Source: BD1-7 clade bacterium
GTDB lineage: Bacteria; Pseudomonadota; Gammaproteobacteria; Pseudomonadales; DT-91
Assembly (NCBI GenBank): GCA_902705865.1
Contig: CACSIO010000061.1
Coordinates: 212,216 to 276,215, forward strand
Length of the DNA stretch: 64,000 nucleotides
Direction: 5' to 3'
The notes below the pieces were generated by a model. It searched no databases. It saw nothing but the letters and a program-made list of their open reading frames with translations, and was not told the DNA's origin. The number at the start of each line of letters is the position of its first letter. Positions within the stretch are counted from its first letter, which is position 1. Below, piece after piece: positions 18,739 through 27,580 of this stretch. The position numbers and the translations under genes were made by a program.

Positions 18739-19632
18739 TTAAAACGCAGTTTTACGTGAAATTTCCTGCCCGTTTTCGAGGATCAGTAACGTTGGTAGTG
18801 AGCGTATGCCATAGTGAAAAAACAGGGCATTTGTGTCATCTAAATGAGTATTGTAGTTGACTCGATATTTTTCTTTGTAGGCATCGAGATCATCATTGTT
18901 ACTCCATAAACGTGATGCAATGAGCAAACTATTGGCGTCGGTATTTTTTTCAACCCATTGATCGAAATAGTGCTGGCCAGCGATGCAGTTTTTGCTTTGC
19001 TGTGGGTGTTTGTCGGCCAAATACCATTCACACCAAGTGGCTGTAAAAAATAGAGCTTGTTTACCTTGGGATACAAAAGCTGGCGGGGTTGCTTGCCCCG
19101 GCTCGATGACTGTAGGTGTTTTAAGAGCTGCCGGTGCCGATGTGTTATCCGCTAAATGGGCGAGCGCCTGATCCAGTTGTTGTGTCACTTCATGGCTGTG
19201 ATAAATAAGGTGGCCGTTGTGATCGAGCAAGACATGCAGCGGAGTACCCCTTAGGTCGGCCGCTTGTGCGAGTAGGCCTTCACTATCGCGTACGGTTGGC
19301 ATCGTTAATCGGTATTTTTCTATCATGTTTTTTACAGAGGTTTGGCTTTCATTGATATCGACATTAACGGATAAAAACTGAATGTGCTCTCCGTGTAATT
19401 CATAAGTTTGTTGAAAGTGCGGCATTTGTTGATTGCATGGCGCGCACCAGCTGGCCCAGAACTTTATGTAGATTGGGCGCTTGCCCAGCATGGCGTTGAG
19501 GGTAATAGCGTTGCCCTCAACGTTGGTCATTGGCAGGGCGAGAGCATCGTAAAGTTCAATGGCCACCGCCGATTGACTCAGTACCGTAGCCATCGTGATG
19601 GCCGTTATTAGCTTTTTTGCTGGATGTGTCAT
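18739..19632 (-). CDS. Secreted two-domain thioredoxin-like protein (TlpA/ResA type)
   Basis: About 297 residues from ATG 19632 (MTHPAKKLITAITM), chosen over 19704 because it gives a clean signal peptide ending near AVA and has CGGAA upstream. Domain 1 is a TlpA/ResA-type periplasmic thioredoxin with FWASWCAPCNQQMPHF (CxxC) and the cis-Pro block RGTPLHVLLD. Domain 2 is a second thioredoxin-like fold with FFTATWCEWYLADKHP and a further Cys 15 residues on (KNC), and SLPTLLILENG as its cis-Pro region; the CxxC is absent. Likely a periplasmic disulfide reductase or isomerase-like factor. Divergent from an AraC gene 208 bp away. Confidence 0.82.
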   Translation of the reverse strand: MTHPAKKLITAITMATVLSQSAVAIELYDALALPMTNVEGNAITLNAMLGKRPIYIKFWASWCAPCNQQMPHFQQTYELHGEHIQFLSVNVDINESQTSVKNMIEKYRLTMPTVRDSEGLLAQAADLRGTPLHVLLDHNGHLIYHSHEVTQQLDQALAHLADNTSAPAALKTPTVIEPGQATPPAFVSQGKQALFFTATWCEWYLADKHPQQSKNCIAGQHYFDQWVEKNTDANSLLIASRLWSNNDDLDAYKEKYRVNYNTHLDDTNALFFHYGIRSLPTLLILENGQEISRKTAF

Positions 19633-19840
19633 TGTGATTTCCGATGAGTGAGAGGCGCAACCATAGCGTGATCGGATTAATCCGGGATTGTAAAAATTGG
19701 ACATCCACGTTAAGAATCAGATGCGTTCTTTGCACGCCCTTGTGTGCCGTCTGACGAGGATCATTTTTTTTAATAGTCGGCTTTGATAGCATCAGCGGAT
19801 ATGCAATCAGTTGATACCGGTATAGTCCGACGGATATAGC

Positions 19841-20692
19841 ATGATCGATACTGAAAACTACATGCGTGAGCATTTTGGTGATTGCCAAAGTGAAAAAGCC
19901 CTAGCGGTATTGCGATTTACAACGGTCGCACCGGCTCCTGCATTGCAAGGCGTTGTTAAGCACTATTGGTTTGCCTCGATGAACGTTGATGCACTGCCGT
20001 ACATGTCTCGCCAGTATCCCGATGCTTCTATGGGGATGGTGTTTGACTTGCTTGCGCCGCAAAAAAGTGTGTTTGAAGCCCACAACACGGAGGTTCGCCT
20101 ATGCGATTTTTCGGCGCAAACAGCGTTGTTGGGTGTGCGATTCGCAGTTGGTGGGGCACAGCGCTTGTTGGGTGGTCTGGCGGTTAATGAGCATGGAACA
20201 ATACCTTTAGACATGTTTGGCCATGACGCATTGATACGCCTGTGCGATGAATTGTTAGCGGCCGACAGCGATTGGCGACGTGTCGAAATACTGAATGGGT
20301 CACTGTTGGCACTGTTGTGTGATCAATCGTCGAATAATCGCTCGAACAATCATCAATGGATACAGGCAGTACTACCAACTTCTGCTGGCGTTAGAGTCAA
20401 TGAGGTGGCGAGTGCCTTGGGCTACACCCATCGACAATTCGACCGGCAATTTTACCGTCTGTGTGGATATACACCCAAGAAAGCAGCCTCGATGATTCGT
20501 GTAGATGCGGCGCGACGTTTGCTGTCTGCTCGACATGACCTTGCGATGCAAGACATTGTGCATGGCTTGGGTTACTTTGATCAGGCCCATTTTATTCGGG
20601 ATTTTAAACGTTACTCAGATAGCACTCCCAGTGCTTATCGTCAGCGCAAATATTTGCAACTTTGGTCGTCAAAAAATCGAGGAGATAATTAG
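19841..20692 (+). CDS. AraC-family transcriptional regulator
   Basis: 283 residues. The N-terminal part resembles the DUF6597 sensor (LQGVVKHYWFAS, MGMVFDL, LLGVRFAVGGAQRLLG). The C-terminal 100 residues form the double AraC HTH: VNEVASALGYTHRQFDRQFY and MQDIVHGLGYFDQAHFIRDF, ending with the STPSAYRQR signature. CGGA precedes the ATG. It is divergent from the thioredoxin-like gene and could control it. No operator is visible. Confidence 0.88.
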   Translation: MIDTENYMREHFGDCQSEKALAVLRFTTVAPAPALQGVVKHYWFASMNVDALPYMSRQYPDASMGMVFDLLAPQKSVFEAHNTEVRLCDFSAQTALLGVRFAVGGAQRLLGGLAVNEHGTIPLDMFGHDALIRLCDELLAADSDWRRVEILNGSLLALLCDQSSNNRSNNHQWIQAVLPTSAGVRVNEVASALGYTHRQFDRQFYRLCGYTPKKAASMIRVDAARRLLSARHDLAMQDIVHGLGYFDQAHFIRDFKRYSDSTPSAYRQRKYLQLWSSKNRGDN

Positions 20693-21001
20693 CTTTTATT
20701 GGTTTTGTGAATAAGCGCACCGCGGGTTTTTCGAGTGGATAATGCTTCATCTGTATCGCATTTAATCAACATTCTGTACCTGTATCCAAGTTGTTTTTCG
20801 CCGTAGGGTGTCGATTCATTCTAAGTCGAACGCTGTTCGGTGGTGACATCTTCTGGTGCGTCGAGCATGAGCATCTAACGATAGTTGTTGTTGGAACTTT
20901 CTTGATAGAAATTTATGGCATCGGTTTAGGCGAGACTAACGGGTGTCGTTGTTGGCCGGGCGAGATCGACTGAGAACACCTGATGTATTTTTAAGGTTTC
21001 C
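20693..21001. other. Gene-free stretch upstream of an unknown lipoprotein gene
   Basis: About 310 bp, nothing recognised. A 60-codon frame at 20791-20973 has no ribosome site and no protein-like composition. Confidence 0.35.
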
Positions 21002-22006
21002 ATGATTTCACGAACAATATGTACAATTTTCATCACATCAATGTTTGCAGGGTGTTCGCCGGATCACTCGAATAGTATTGAACCGCCAGCGGCTTCTGCG
21101 CTTGCGGTATTTGAATTCATGCGGGTTGTATCTGATGGATCAGTCGAAGGTGTATGGTTGATTGCAACTACTGGAGAGGGGAGTGAGCACGAACGCAGCC
21201 CCGATGCCCAGGCAGATAGAAATGTTGCCGTGGTTACCTTACGAACCGTATCCGTAACACGCAATGACACGGGTGACGCAATCGAGATTCAACGTTGTAA
21301 TCGCAAAGATACCTTTTTGCATTTTGACGAAAATACGTATATCGACGATACGAGTACACCCAGTGGGAGCGAGCACTATATCGGTTATACCTTCTCAGAT
21401 GATGGAACGATTTACTATGCAGAAACGATCAATGAAGTCGATGAACATAATAACGGTCGCTTGGTATTTGAATCTGAGCGTGTACTCAATGGCCGCGGCT
21501 TCAAAATCGCTAATGCAGTTGCATTCGACAGTATTCGATTTGAACAATCGTTCGTTGTTAATGCGTTTACTGATGGTAGTGGTGAGCAGTTCTTCAGCGA
21601 TGCTGATTTCGATATATCGTGTATTGAGCATTCACGCGTTCACAATGAAGTTGCTGTTAGTATCACGCATTCAGGAGTAACTGAAGAGCGGTACGGTGGC
21701 TATACCGAAAGCGAGCTGGTTGTACGTGCGATTAATCAAGCACGGGGCAATTTGACGTTTGTTCATAGCGAACGGTTTTCTGATGTGACGCGCACCATTG
21801 ATGCGTCATTACCGGTGCAAGAATTCATCCTTGATCAATACACATCCATGACCCTCGATAACCACCGGGGTGCCCAGTTCGGTAGAACGTTAAATGGTGA
21901 CGAGGCGATTGATCGCCGGCTACTCAATTCACAGCGGATGAAAACGCATCTGCAATACAATGAAGATCCCCTGCTGGTTGATATCATGCTCGATATTCAA
22001 TATTGA
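21002..22006 (+). CDS. Unknown lipoprotein
   Basis: 334 residues. The signal ISRTICTIFITSMFAGC has a lipobox (FAGC), so the protein is an inner- or outer-membrane-anchored lipoprotein facing the periplasm or surface. The mature part is acidic and rich in beta-prone Thr/Ser/Val, with two Cys in the body (QRCNRK and ISCIEH) that could form a disulfide. No family is recognised. AAGG lies 6 bases before the ATG. It stands alone between an AraC gene and the heparinase-like gene, all on the plus strand. Confidence 0.7.
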   Translation: MISRTICTIFITSMFAGCSPDHSNSIEPPAASALAVFEFMRVVSDGSVEGVWLIATTGEGSEHERSPDAQADRNVAVVTLRTVSVTRNDTGDAIEIQRCNRKDTFLHFDENTYIDDTSTPSGSEHYIGYTFSDDGTIYYAETINEVDEHNNGRLVFESERVLNGRGFKIANAVAFDSIRFEQSFVVNAFTDGSGEQFFSDADFDISCIEHSRVHNEVAVSITHSGVTEERYGGYTESELVVRAINQARGNLTFVHSERFSDVTRTIDASLPVQEFILDQYTSMTLDNHRGAQFGRTLNGDEAIDRRLLNSQRMKTHLQYNEDPLLVDIMLDIQY

Positions 22007-22331
22007 ATGTCGCGGTTTCCTAGCGGGTTCTTTATATCGGTTTTAGTGGATGTGTAGTGACTATGTTAGGGTGCTTTGGTCACAGAGTGAGCGAGAATAT
22101 CGTTACATTTTTTGATTATATAATAACTACATATCAAGCCTGTCGGTTATAAATATCGCATGATCAGGAATAACGGCTAGAGTCTCCAGTTGTTCGGATA
22201 AAGCCTCTGTAAGCTCGGGAGATTTTAATGATAACAATAACTTATGTGTCTGCGGACTTTTTGTTTGTGCCTATTCGAGTATAAATGACGATATTTAGGG
22301 GGTTTTTAACGCGTTATATACGCTCGAATTC
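22007..22331. other. Intergenic region upstream of the heparinase-like gene
   Basis: About 325 bp, AT-rich, no gene. A CACCCTAAC half-site on the minus strand at about 22065-22073 matches the left half of the recurring motif but lacks its right half. Confidence 0.35.
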
Positions 22332-22352
22332 ACCCTAACTTGTACCATATCG
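22332..22352 (+). promoter_or_regulatory. ACCCTAA-N2-TGTACTAT-type motif, copy C
   Basis: ACCCTAACTTGTACCATATCG, 54 bp before the chosen ATG of the heparinase-like gene, the same spacing as copy B before the giant lipoprotein gene. One base of the TACTAT core differs (TACCAT). Confidence 0.5.
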
Positions 22353-22406
22353 CTTTTGTTGCACCTGCATACAATGGATACATTTGTATACAGTGGAACC
22401 GGCATT

Positions 22407-25319
22407 ATGCAGCGACTATTCTACCCCTTGTTGAGTTTAATTAATGGGGCCGTTTTATTTTTCGTGGTAGCGATCACCCTCAGTGGTTGTAAGCCGCCGA
22501 GTCCTCCAGAGCCACCTCAGTCTCCAAAACCTTCCTTCTCAGTCGATCTAGACAGTTATCGTCAGATTAATACAGGTAAAACACAAACACGTTTGTTCGC
22601 CGTGTTGAAAAATCCAGAATCACTGGCGCTGACTTATAGCTGGCAGCAACTCCAGGGCTCGGACGTTTTGCCAGATCTAACGGATAAATCTATGCTGACA
22701 TTGGGTGCGTTGGATGTTGGTGAGTACCGCTTTCAGGTCAGCGCAACAAGCGCTAGCGGACAAGTTGCGAGTGATAACATCACAATTGATGTGTCCGACG
22801 ATGATTATTCGCACTTGGCACTGCCTGAAGTAGAGGCAGACCTTCAAGCGCAATTGAACAACCGTACATTCAATGCCGAGCAAGAGCCTGCGTTAGGCCA
22901 CCCCAGACTATATGGCTCTGATAGTTACTGGCTAGCTGAGCAGCACGCATTTGAAGCGTTAGACGAAAGCTGTACGATGAGTGGTTATGCCAGCGGTGAA
23001 GGCACGGTCATCAATGTTAAGGCAGCATGGGATCAGCGCACGAAAGGCGGTCGTGTATGCGCGAGCAACGTACCTACGGATATAGCCCTTCATCCGGATG
23101 CCAAGCAGTATGTTAACAACACCATTGATACTTCTCGCCCGCCTTACCCTTCTGTTCAGATGCCACGCTTGCGACTGTTGCACCTTATTCGACGTGAACA
23201 AGCGTGCCATCGTGCGGGGCGCACTGATTGCCAGTTTACGCAGGCCGATGTTGAGAAAGTTGGGCGTGCATTGATCACCCATGAAATGACGCGTCTGCGT
23301 AATGCACCACGAGCCCCAGACTTTTGGAAGCCACTGTATGCCGACGAATTAGGTTTTGACGCAGATTTTCGTTTTATCGATGCATGGCACGGTGCAAATG
23401 ACCGAACCTTTATGGTGCTTGAGGCTGCGCCAGCGTTTAAATTCTGGACCTTGTTTTTGGATGTTTTCTGGAACAGTGATTGGTTGAGTACCGAAGACCG
23501 TGATCTCGTCGGCTTTGAGCTTGAGCAAGAAATCAGCAGTTACCTACTGCAGATCGAAAACAAGCACTGGTCGTTGGATAACGGCAATAACTGGACGCCG
23601 GTAGTCAACGCAGCAGCGCTGCACTGGGCAATACTTTACTGGCACGAAAAGCCTGAAAAAGCCCGAAAGGTGCTGAAAGGTGTCATCGAAACTAACTGGA
23701 AGCATCGTCATTATTACACAGACGATGGTGGATATTCCGAGGGTGTCAGTTATGCGTTAACGACGTCATACCCGCGACTTCAGCAGCAAAACCAGCTGAT
23801 GTTAGCCGCGTTTGGCCAACCTTTACACAGTGTTAAGTGGTTGACCATGCGTCAGGCGTTACCTGAGTGGATATTGTCGTCTACCGCGCCTGATGGTCGT
23901 GCACTAGATTTCGGCGACGCCTGGCCAAAACAAGGTTACTCCTCCAACCTTCTGTTAGAAATGACGGTAATGTCTGAATTACTTGGCATCGGTGCCAGTG
24001 TGCCTGACGCCTGTGTCGCAAAAGCGCATTTCGGTAACGTCTATTATGATCTCGCTTTTGAAGATCCGTGGTCAGTGCCTTCAGCGCTGGCAAAAGATTG
24101 GGCTGGCATCACCAGTATGTGTGACTTGAGTACGACCAGTCAGAAGGTTTCGTTATTCGGTGAATATGGTCTTGCTACGATGCGTCAGCGTGAGCCGGGC
24201 AGTACTGAGGCTGCCGCGATAGCAACGGATGTCAATCTGCTGCTCAAGCAAACCGAAGAGACCTTTATCGCGGTCAATAGCGTAAAGAACAACGTGCCAC
24301 ATAAAGAAATGGATTTTGCCGGTGTGATTTGGAGTGCGTTTGGTGAGCGCTTGTTGTCAGATTTTGCGTACGGAGAAATTGTGCGTAACTACTTCGAATA
24401 CGATGTATTTGAGCGTCAGAGCAACAACCAATATAAAAGCCATTTTGATCACATGTTAGGTGCTAATACCTTGGTAGTGCCGGGCGCATTCATTGAATAC
24501 CATGACGACGTTATTGCGAAGCAGCGGTACGAATATCGCGGTCAGATATACGGCAAACAAGGGCACATTACCCAACAAAAATTGAATGGTGTTGATGTGT
24601 TGCATGTGAATGGTGATGACGTTTATGGCGGTACAAACGACCCTAAGTTCAGTCGTGTGAGTGCAACCGGTCAATTAGATCGCTTTGATCGTTGGTTAGT
24701 ACCAGCGGTAGATGGAGACTATGTGATCATTGATAGCTTCAGAGTGAAGCCAGGCAACGAAAGCAAAGTACAAGAATTCTGGTACACACGCAGCGATACT
24801 AAAACTGATTGCGTGAGCAATCGAGAACTTCACTCAACGGATGTGGTAGTGAGCAAAGCCAGTGATAACGTGATGAACCTGAATCCTCGTTGCCACTATC
24901 TACGCCGCGAAGTGCCTGCCGAAGTCTCTGCAACGATGACGGGCGCCGCGCTTAATGCTGGAAAGTTCGTCACGGATATACCAACGTTCTTTCCTTCTGA
25001 CAGTGAGTTTCAAACCGATGCGCTGTCGATGCGTGATGGCATTGCTCAAGTGTCGATGACCAATGTACTGAGAAAACGAGAGAGTCGGAGTTTATTCCGT
25101 TGGGTTCCCGATAACGCGGTCAGCGATGATGTTCGCCTGTTTTATCTCCATGCGGCAACGCCAACCAATGGTGGCCTGCAGCCGATTACGATTGTTCCCA
25201 ATGGTAGTTGTGGCGCTGATACGGTTTGTTTTGAGGTGACAAAAGGCACACAGACCACCCGTTATACCTTGAAGCAAGCGGATGGGCATTATCAGATGGA
25301 GGTGATTGAAAGCCTGTGA
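22407..25319 (+). CDS. Heparinase II/III-like lipoprotein (putative polysaccharide lyase)
   Basis: About 970 residues from ATG 22407 (MQRLFYPLLS), which gives a proper lipoprotein signal ending LSGC. The earlier in-frame ATG at 22356 abuts the promoter motif. A Pro-rich linker and an Ig/PKD-like domain (about residues 40-130) precede an alpha-toroid with NNWTPVVNAAALHWAILY and DGGYSEGVSYALTTSYPR, typical of the heparinase II/III catalytic region. The C-terminal beta-sandwich follows (FDRWLVPAVDGDYVIIDSFR). Such enzymes cleave uronic-acid polysaccharides such as alginate, heparin-like glycans or ulvan; the substrate is not determined. No TonB receptor or other degradation genes adjoin. Confidence 0.75.
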   Translation: MQRLFYPLLSLINGAVLFFVVAITLSGCKPPSPPEPPQSPKPSFSVDLDSYRQINTGKTQTRLFAVLKNPESLALTYSWQQLQGSDVLPDLTDKSMLTLGALDVGEYRFQVSATSASGQVASDNITIDVSDDDYSHLALPEVEADLQAQLNNRTFNAEQEPALGHPRLYGSDSYWLAEQHAFEALDESCTMSGYASGEGTVINVKAAWDQRTKGGRVCASNVPTDIALHPDAKQYVNNTIDTSRPPYPSVQMPRLRLLHLIRREQACHRAGRTDCQFTQADVEKVGRALITHEMTRLRNAPRAPDFWKPLYADELGFDADFRFIDAWHGANDRTFMVLEAAPAFKFWTLFLDVFWNSDWLSTEDRDLVGFELEQEISSYLLQIENKHWSLDNGNNWTPVVNAAALHWAILYWHEKPEKARKVLKGVIETNWKHRHYYTDDGGYSEGVSYALTTSYPRLQQQNQLMLAAFGQPLHSVKWLTMRQALPEWILSSTAPDGRALDFGDAWPKQGYSSNLLLEMTVMSELLGIGASVPDACVAKAHFGNVYYDLAFEDPWSVPSALAKDWAGITSMCDLSTTSQKVSLFGEYGLATMRQREPGSTEAAAIATDVNLLLKQTEETFIAVNSVKNNVPHKEMDFAGVIWSAFGERLLSDFAYGEIVRNYFEYDVFERQSNNQYKSHFDHMLGANTLVVPGAFIEYHDDVIAKQRYEYRGQIYGKQGHITQQKLNGVDVLHVNGDDVYGGTNDPKFSRVSATGQLDRFDRWLVPAVDGDYVIIDSFRVKPGNESKVQEFWYTRSDTKTDCVSNRELHSTDVVVSKASDNVMNLNPRCHYLRREVPAEVSATMTGAALNAGKFVTDIPTFFPSDSEFQTDALSMRDGIAQVSMTNVLRKRESRSLFRWVPDNAVSDDVRLFYLHAATPTNGGLQPITIVPNGSCGADTVCFEVTKGTQTTRYTLKQADGHYQMEVIESL

Positions 25320-25404
25320 TTCACAGGTCTCTTTAATCTTCTTTAAGCCTTTCTACGCCGATTGATGGTCGATTGTGTGCGGTGTCTCGCCGTTCGCTCG
25401 GCTT

Positions 25405-25423
25405 ACCCTAATTCGTACTATGG
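25405..25423 (+). promoter_or_regulatory. ACCCTAA-N2-TGTACTAT-type motif, copy D
   Basis: ACCCTAATTCGTACTATGG, 87 bp before the ATG at 25511. Shares ACCCTAA and GTACTATGG with copy B. Confidence 0.5.
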
Positions 25424-25510
25424 CGGATTATTCTGAACCGTTGAGAATGGTTTGCATTGCCAGCACACAGCTCGCTGGCGGTGCATTAACCCTTTGTGTT
25501 TGGAGACGTC

Positions 25511-27052
25511 ATGAACATTACATCCGGTCATTTTTATGCTGCTGCGGTCAACAGCAGTGACCCCGCTTTTGAAATAGCACTTGAGGCAAACAGCGAAACG
25601 AATGCCGCTGAAGGTCGTCGTATCATTCCATCGATGGTTGAAAAGCCAGTCGATGACCTAGATATGGTCAAAGACGGTATCGATACCATTAAAAAACAAG
25701 GTTTTGGCGGTGTTAAAAAGCTGTTTAAAAAAGCCGTCGATAAAGCGATGGAGGAAATTGCTGACAAGCCGAAACCAGCACCTGCCAAGCCTGATCCTTT
25801 GGACCCGGAATTTGCTCACCGTTTACCCCATGATGTGAGAGTGCGTTACGCAGCCATCGAAGATATCCAGGATCTTGAGCAGTCGACGGATTACTACGAG
25901 TACCGTGGCGACAGCGTGTATGGCATCTTGCACAAAGTGGCTGATGATTTGTATCGCGAAATCAGCTTTACAGTACCGACCGACGAATATGTTGAAAAGC
26001 ACTTTGCCGCAGAAGCGGTAGGCCACAGTGTGCGCGATTGGCGACGTGAAGACGCGCGTTTACATCGTATGCGTGTTTACTTCTTGAGCACCGATAAGGC
26101 TAAAGCAGAAAAGGCGGCCGCTGACGCGAACTTTGATCAGATCAAGCATGATTTTACGTCGGTTGATTTCTCAACTTGCCGTGATGGCTTATCTACCCGT
26201 TTTAACTTCCCTGAATTGAAGCTTGATCCGAAATCCGGTGCGCTGAGCCTCAATTTTGTTACCGGCTGGTATCTGCCGCTAAAAACTCTCGAAGGTCGTG
26301 ACATTCAGTATCGTTGGGATGCACTGCGAGTGAGTGTGAAGCAGGGTGATACGTTGATTCGCCGCAAAGTGTGCTGGTCGAAAAATCGCGGTCGTTATTG
26401 CATTCAAACCGCCAAGAATATCTTTGAATTGGCTGATGGCGGGTACATGGCTGAGCTGGAGGCGGGTAATTATACGTTAGAGATTGAAGTCTACAACGAA
26501 ACCATCATGAGCTACCCGTTTACTGTGCAAAAGATCGAAACCACAGATTCAACTAACCAATACCCGCATTACTTCTCGTTGGTGTCTGCATACGATGACT
26601 ATGCGCGGTTGGAAATAACCGCCGAACATTGTTTGAACCTGCATTACCCGTTGAAGCGCCTGATCGAATCGAAGCACAGTGTTGATGAGATCAACATTGA
26701 AATCACCATGGAAAAAGACGGCCAAGCTTGGCCGGAGTGGAAGCACGATCATTACCAAACCAATGGCCTGACCGAAACTATTGAGGTGAATAACACACCC
26801 GCATGGACACTGGCACCGCTTAAGTTGGTGTTTCCATTTGGTGATGAGCCTGAACTGCACAAGGCGAATCCGGCCCCCGATGGCCAATATCGTGCACTGT
26901 TAACGGTTGATGGCGAATTGTTCGATACCGTGAGTTTTGAATTCAAAGACGGACAGGTGATCTCGCAGGCGTTTGCGGGCTCAGCAACTATGCCTGCAGA
27001 GTTTGTGTACACAGAAGAGCACACGGGCGTCTTTATTCCACTGACAAAATAA
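25511..27052 (+). CDS. Unknown 513-residue protein
   Basis: ATG 25511 is preferred over GTG 25496 because GGAG lies 5 bases upstream. There is no signal peptide or membrane helix. Residues about 40-95 are charged and helical (KKQGFGGVKKLFKKAVDKAM), followed by a Pro/Lys linker. The rest is mixed alpha/beta with many aromatic residues (EYRGDSVYGILHKVADDLYR, RWDALRVSVKQGDTL). No family recognised. Sixteen bases separate it from the small membrane protein gene, so the two are probably co-transcribed under motif copy D. Confidence 0.7.
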   Translation: MNITSGHFYAAAVNSSDPAFEIALEANSETNAAEGRRIIPSMVEKPVDDLDMVKDGIDTIKKQGFGGVKKLFKKAVDKAMEEIADKPKPAPAKPDPLDPEFAHRLPHDVRVRYAAIEDIQDLEQSTDYYEYRGDSVYGILHKVADDLYREISFTVPTDEYVEKHFAAEAVGHSVRDWRREDARLHRMRVYFLSTDKAKAEKAAADANFDQIKHDFTSVDFSTCRDGLSTRFNFPELKLDPKSGALSLNFVTGWYLPLKTLEGRDIQYRWDALRVSVKQGDTLIRRKVCWSKNRGRYCIQTAKNIFELADGGYMAELEAGNYTLEIEVYNETIMSYPFTVQKIETTDSTNQYPHYFSLVSAYDDYARLEITAEHCLNLHYPLKRLIESKHSVDEINIEITMEKDGQAWPEWKHDHYQTNGLTETIEVNNTPAWTLAPLKLVFPFGDEPELHKANPAPDGQYRALLTVDGELFDTVSFEFKDGQVISQAFAGSATMPAEFVYTEEHTGVFIPLTK

Positions 27053-27068
27053 TGAGGGGTGCGGCATC

Positions 27069-27521
27069 ATGAATTTTTCAATCAGTATCCGCACACTCTT
27101 TGCCACGGCAGCGTTTATCGCTGCCTACGCATTGAGTTTTTGGTTATTTTGGGACGATCAGATGAAGCTAAACAGCTTCAACATTAATCCGCAGCAGAGT
27201 ATTGTCACGCGTTATCTTGTGCAGAATGTATCCTGGGGAATGCGGGGGGAGGCGCGTTTGTTCGGTGTGTTCTTGTCATTTTTGAGTGTGCATTTGTGTT
27301 GGGGGTATCGCTATTGGTTAGGTGATCGTTTGATGCAATTAGTGAGTGCATATCGCAAGCGCGAAGCTGTGATCGGTAGTCGCGTTAATGGCAGTAACAT
27401 CGTTGGTGGTAGCGAAGATTTTCAACCAAAATCAACCGTCTTGACAGATTCAAGACACACAGGTGAGCGTGAAATTCCGCATGATAATGCACAAAAGCGT
27501 TTATCGTCGTCGGATGATTAA
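27069..27521 (+). CDS. Small membrane protein, unknown
   Basis: 150 residues. Two membrane helices are visible: ISIRTLFATAAFIAAYALSF near the start, and about residues 65-85 (LFGVFLSFLSVHLCWGYRYW). A hydrophilic C-terminal tail of about 55 residues follows. GAGGGG lies about 10 bases before the ATG. Likely an operon partner of the preceding gene. No family recognised. Confidence 0.65.
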   Translation: MNFSISIRTLFATAAFIAAYALSFWLFWDDQMKLNSFNINPQQSIVTRYLVQNVSWGMRGEARLFGVFLSFLSVHLCWGYRYWLGDRLMQLVSAYRKREAVIGSRVNGSNIVGGSEDFQPKSTVLTDSRHTGEREIPHDNAQKRLSSSDD

Positions 27522-27580
27522 TCGGGTGTGATTGGGTACGTTTGTGGTGTTTGCTCAGGGTGGCAAGCGCCACAATCGGT

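Noticed and set aside
20791..20973. 60-codon frame upstream of the unknown lipoprotein
   Set aside because: No ribosome site and no protein-like pattern.
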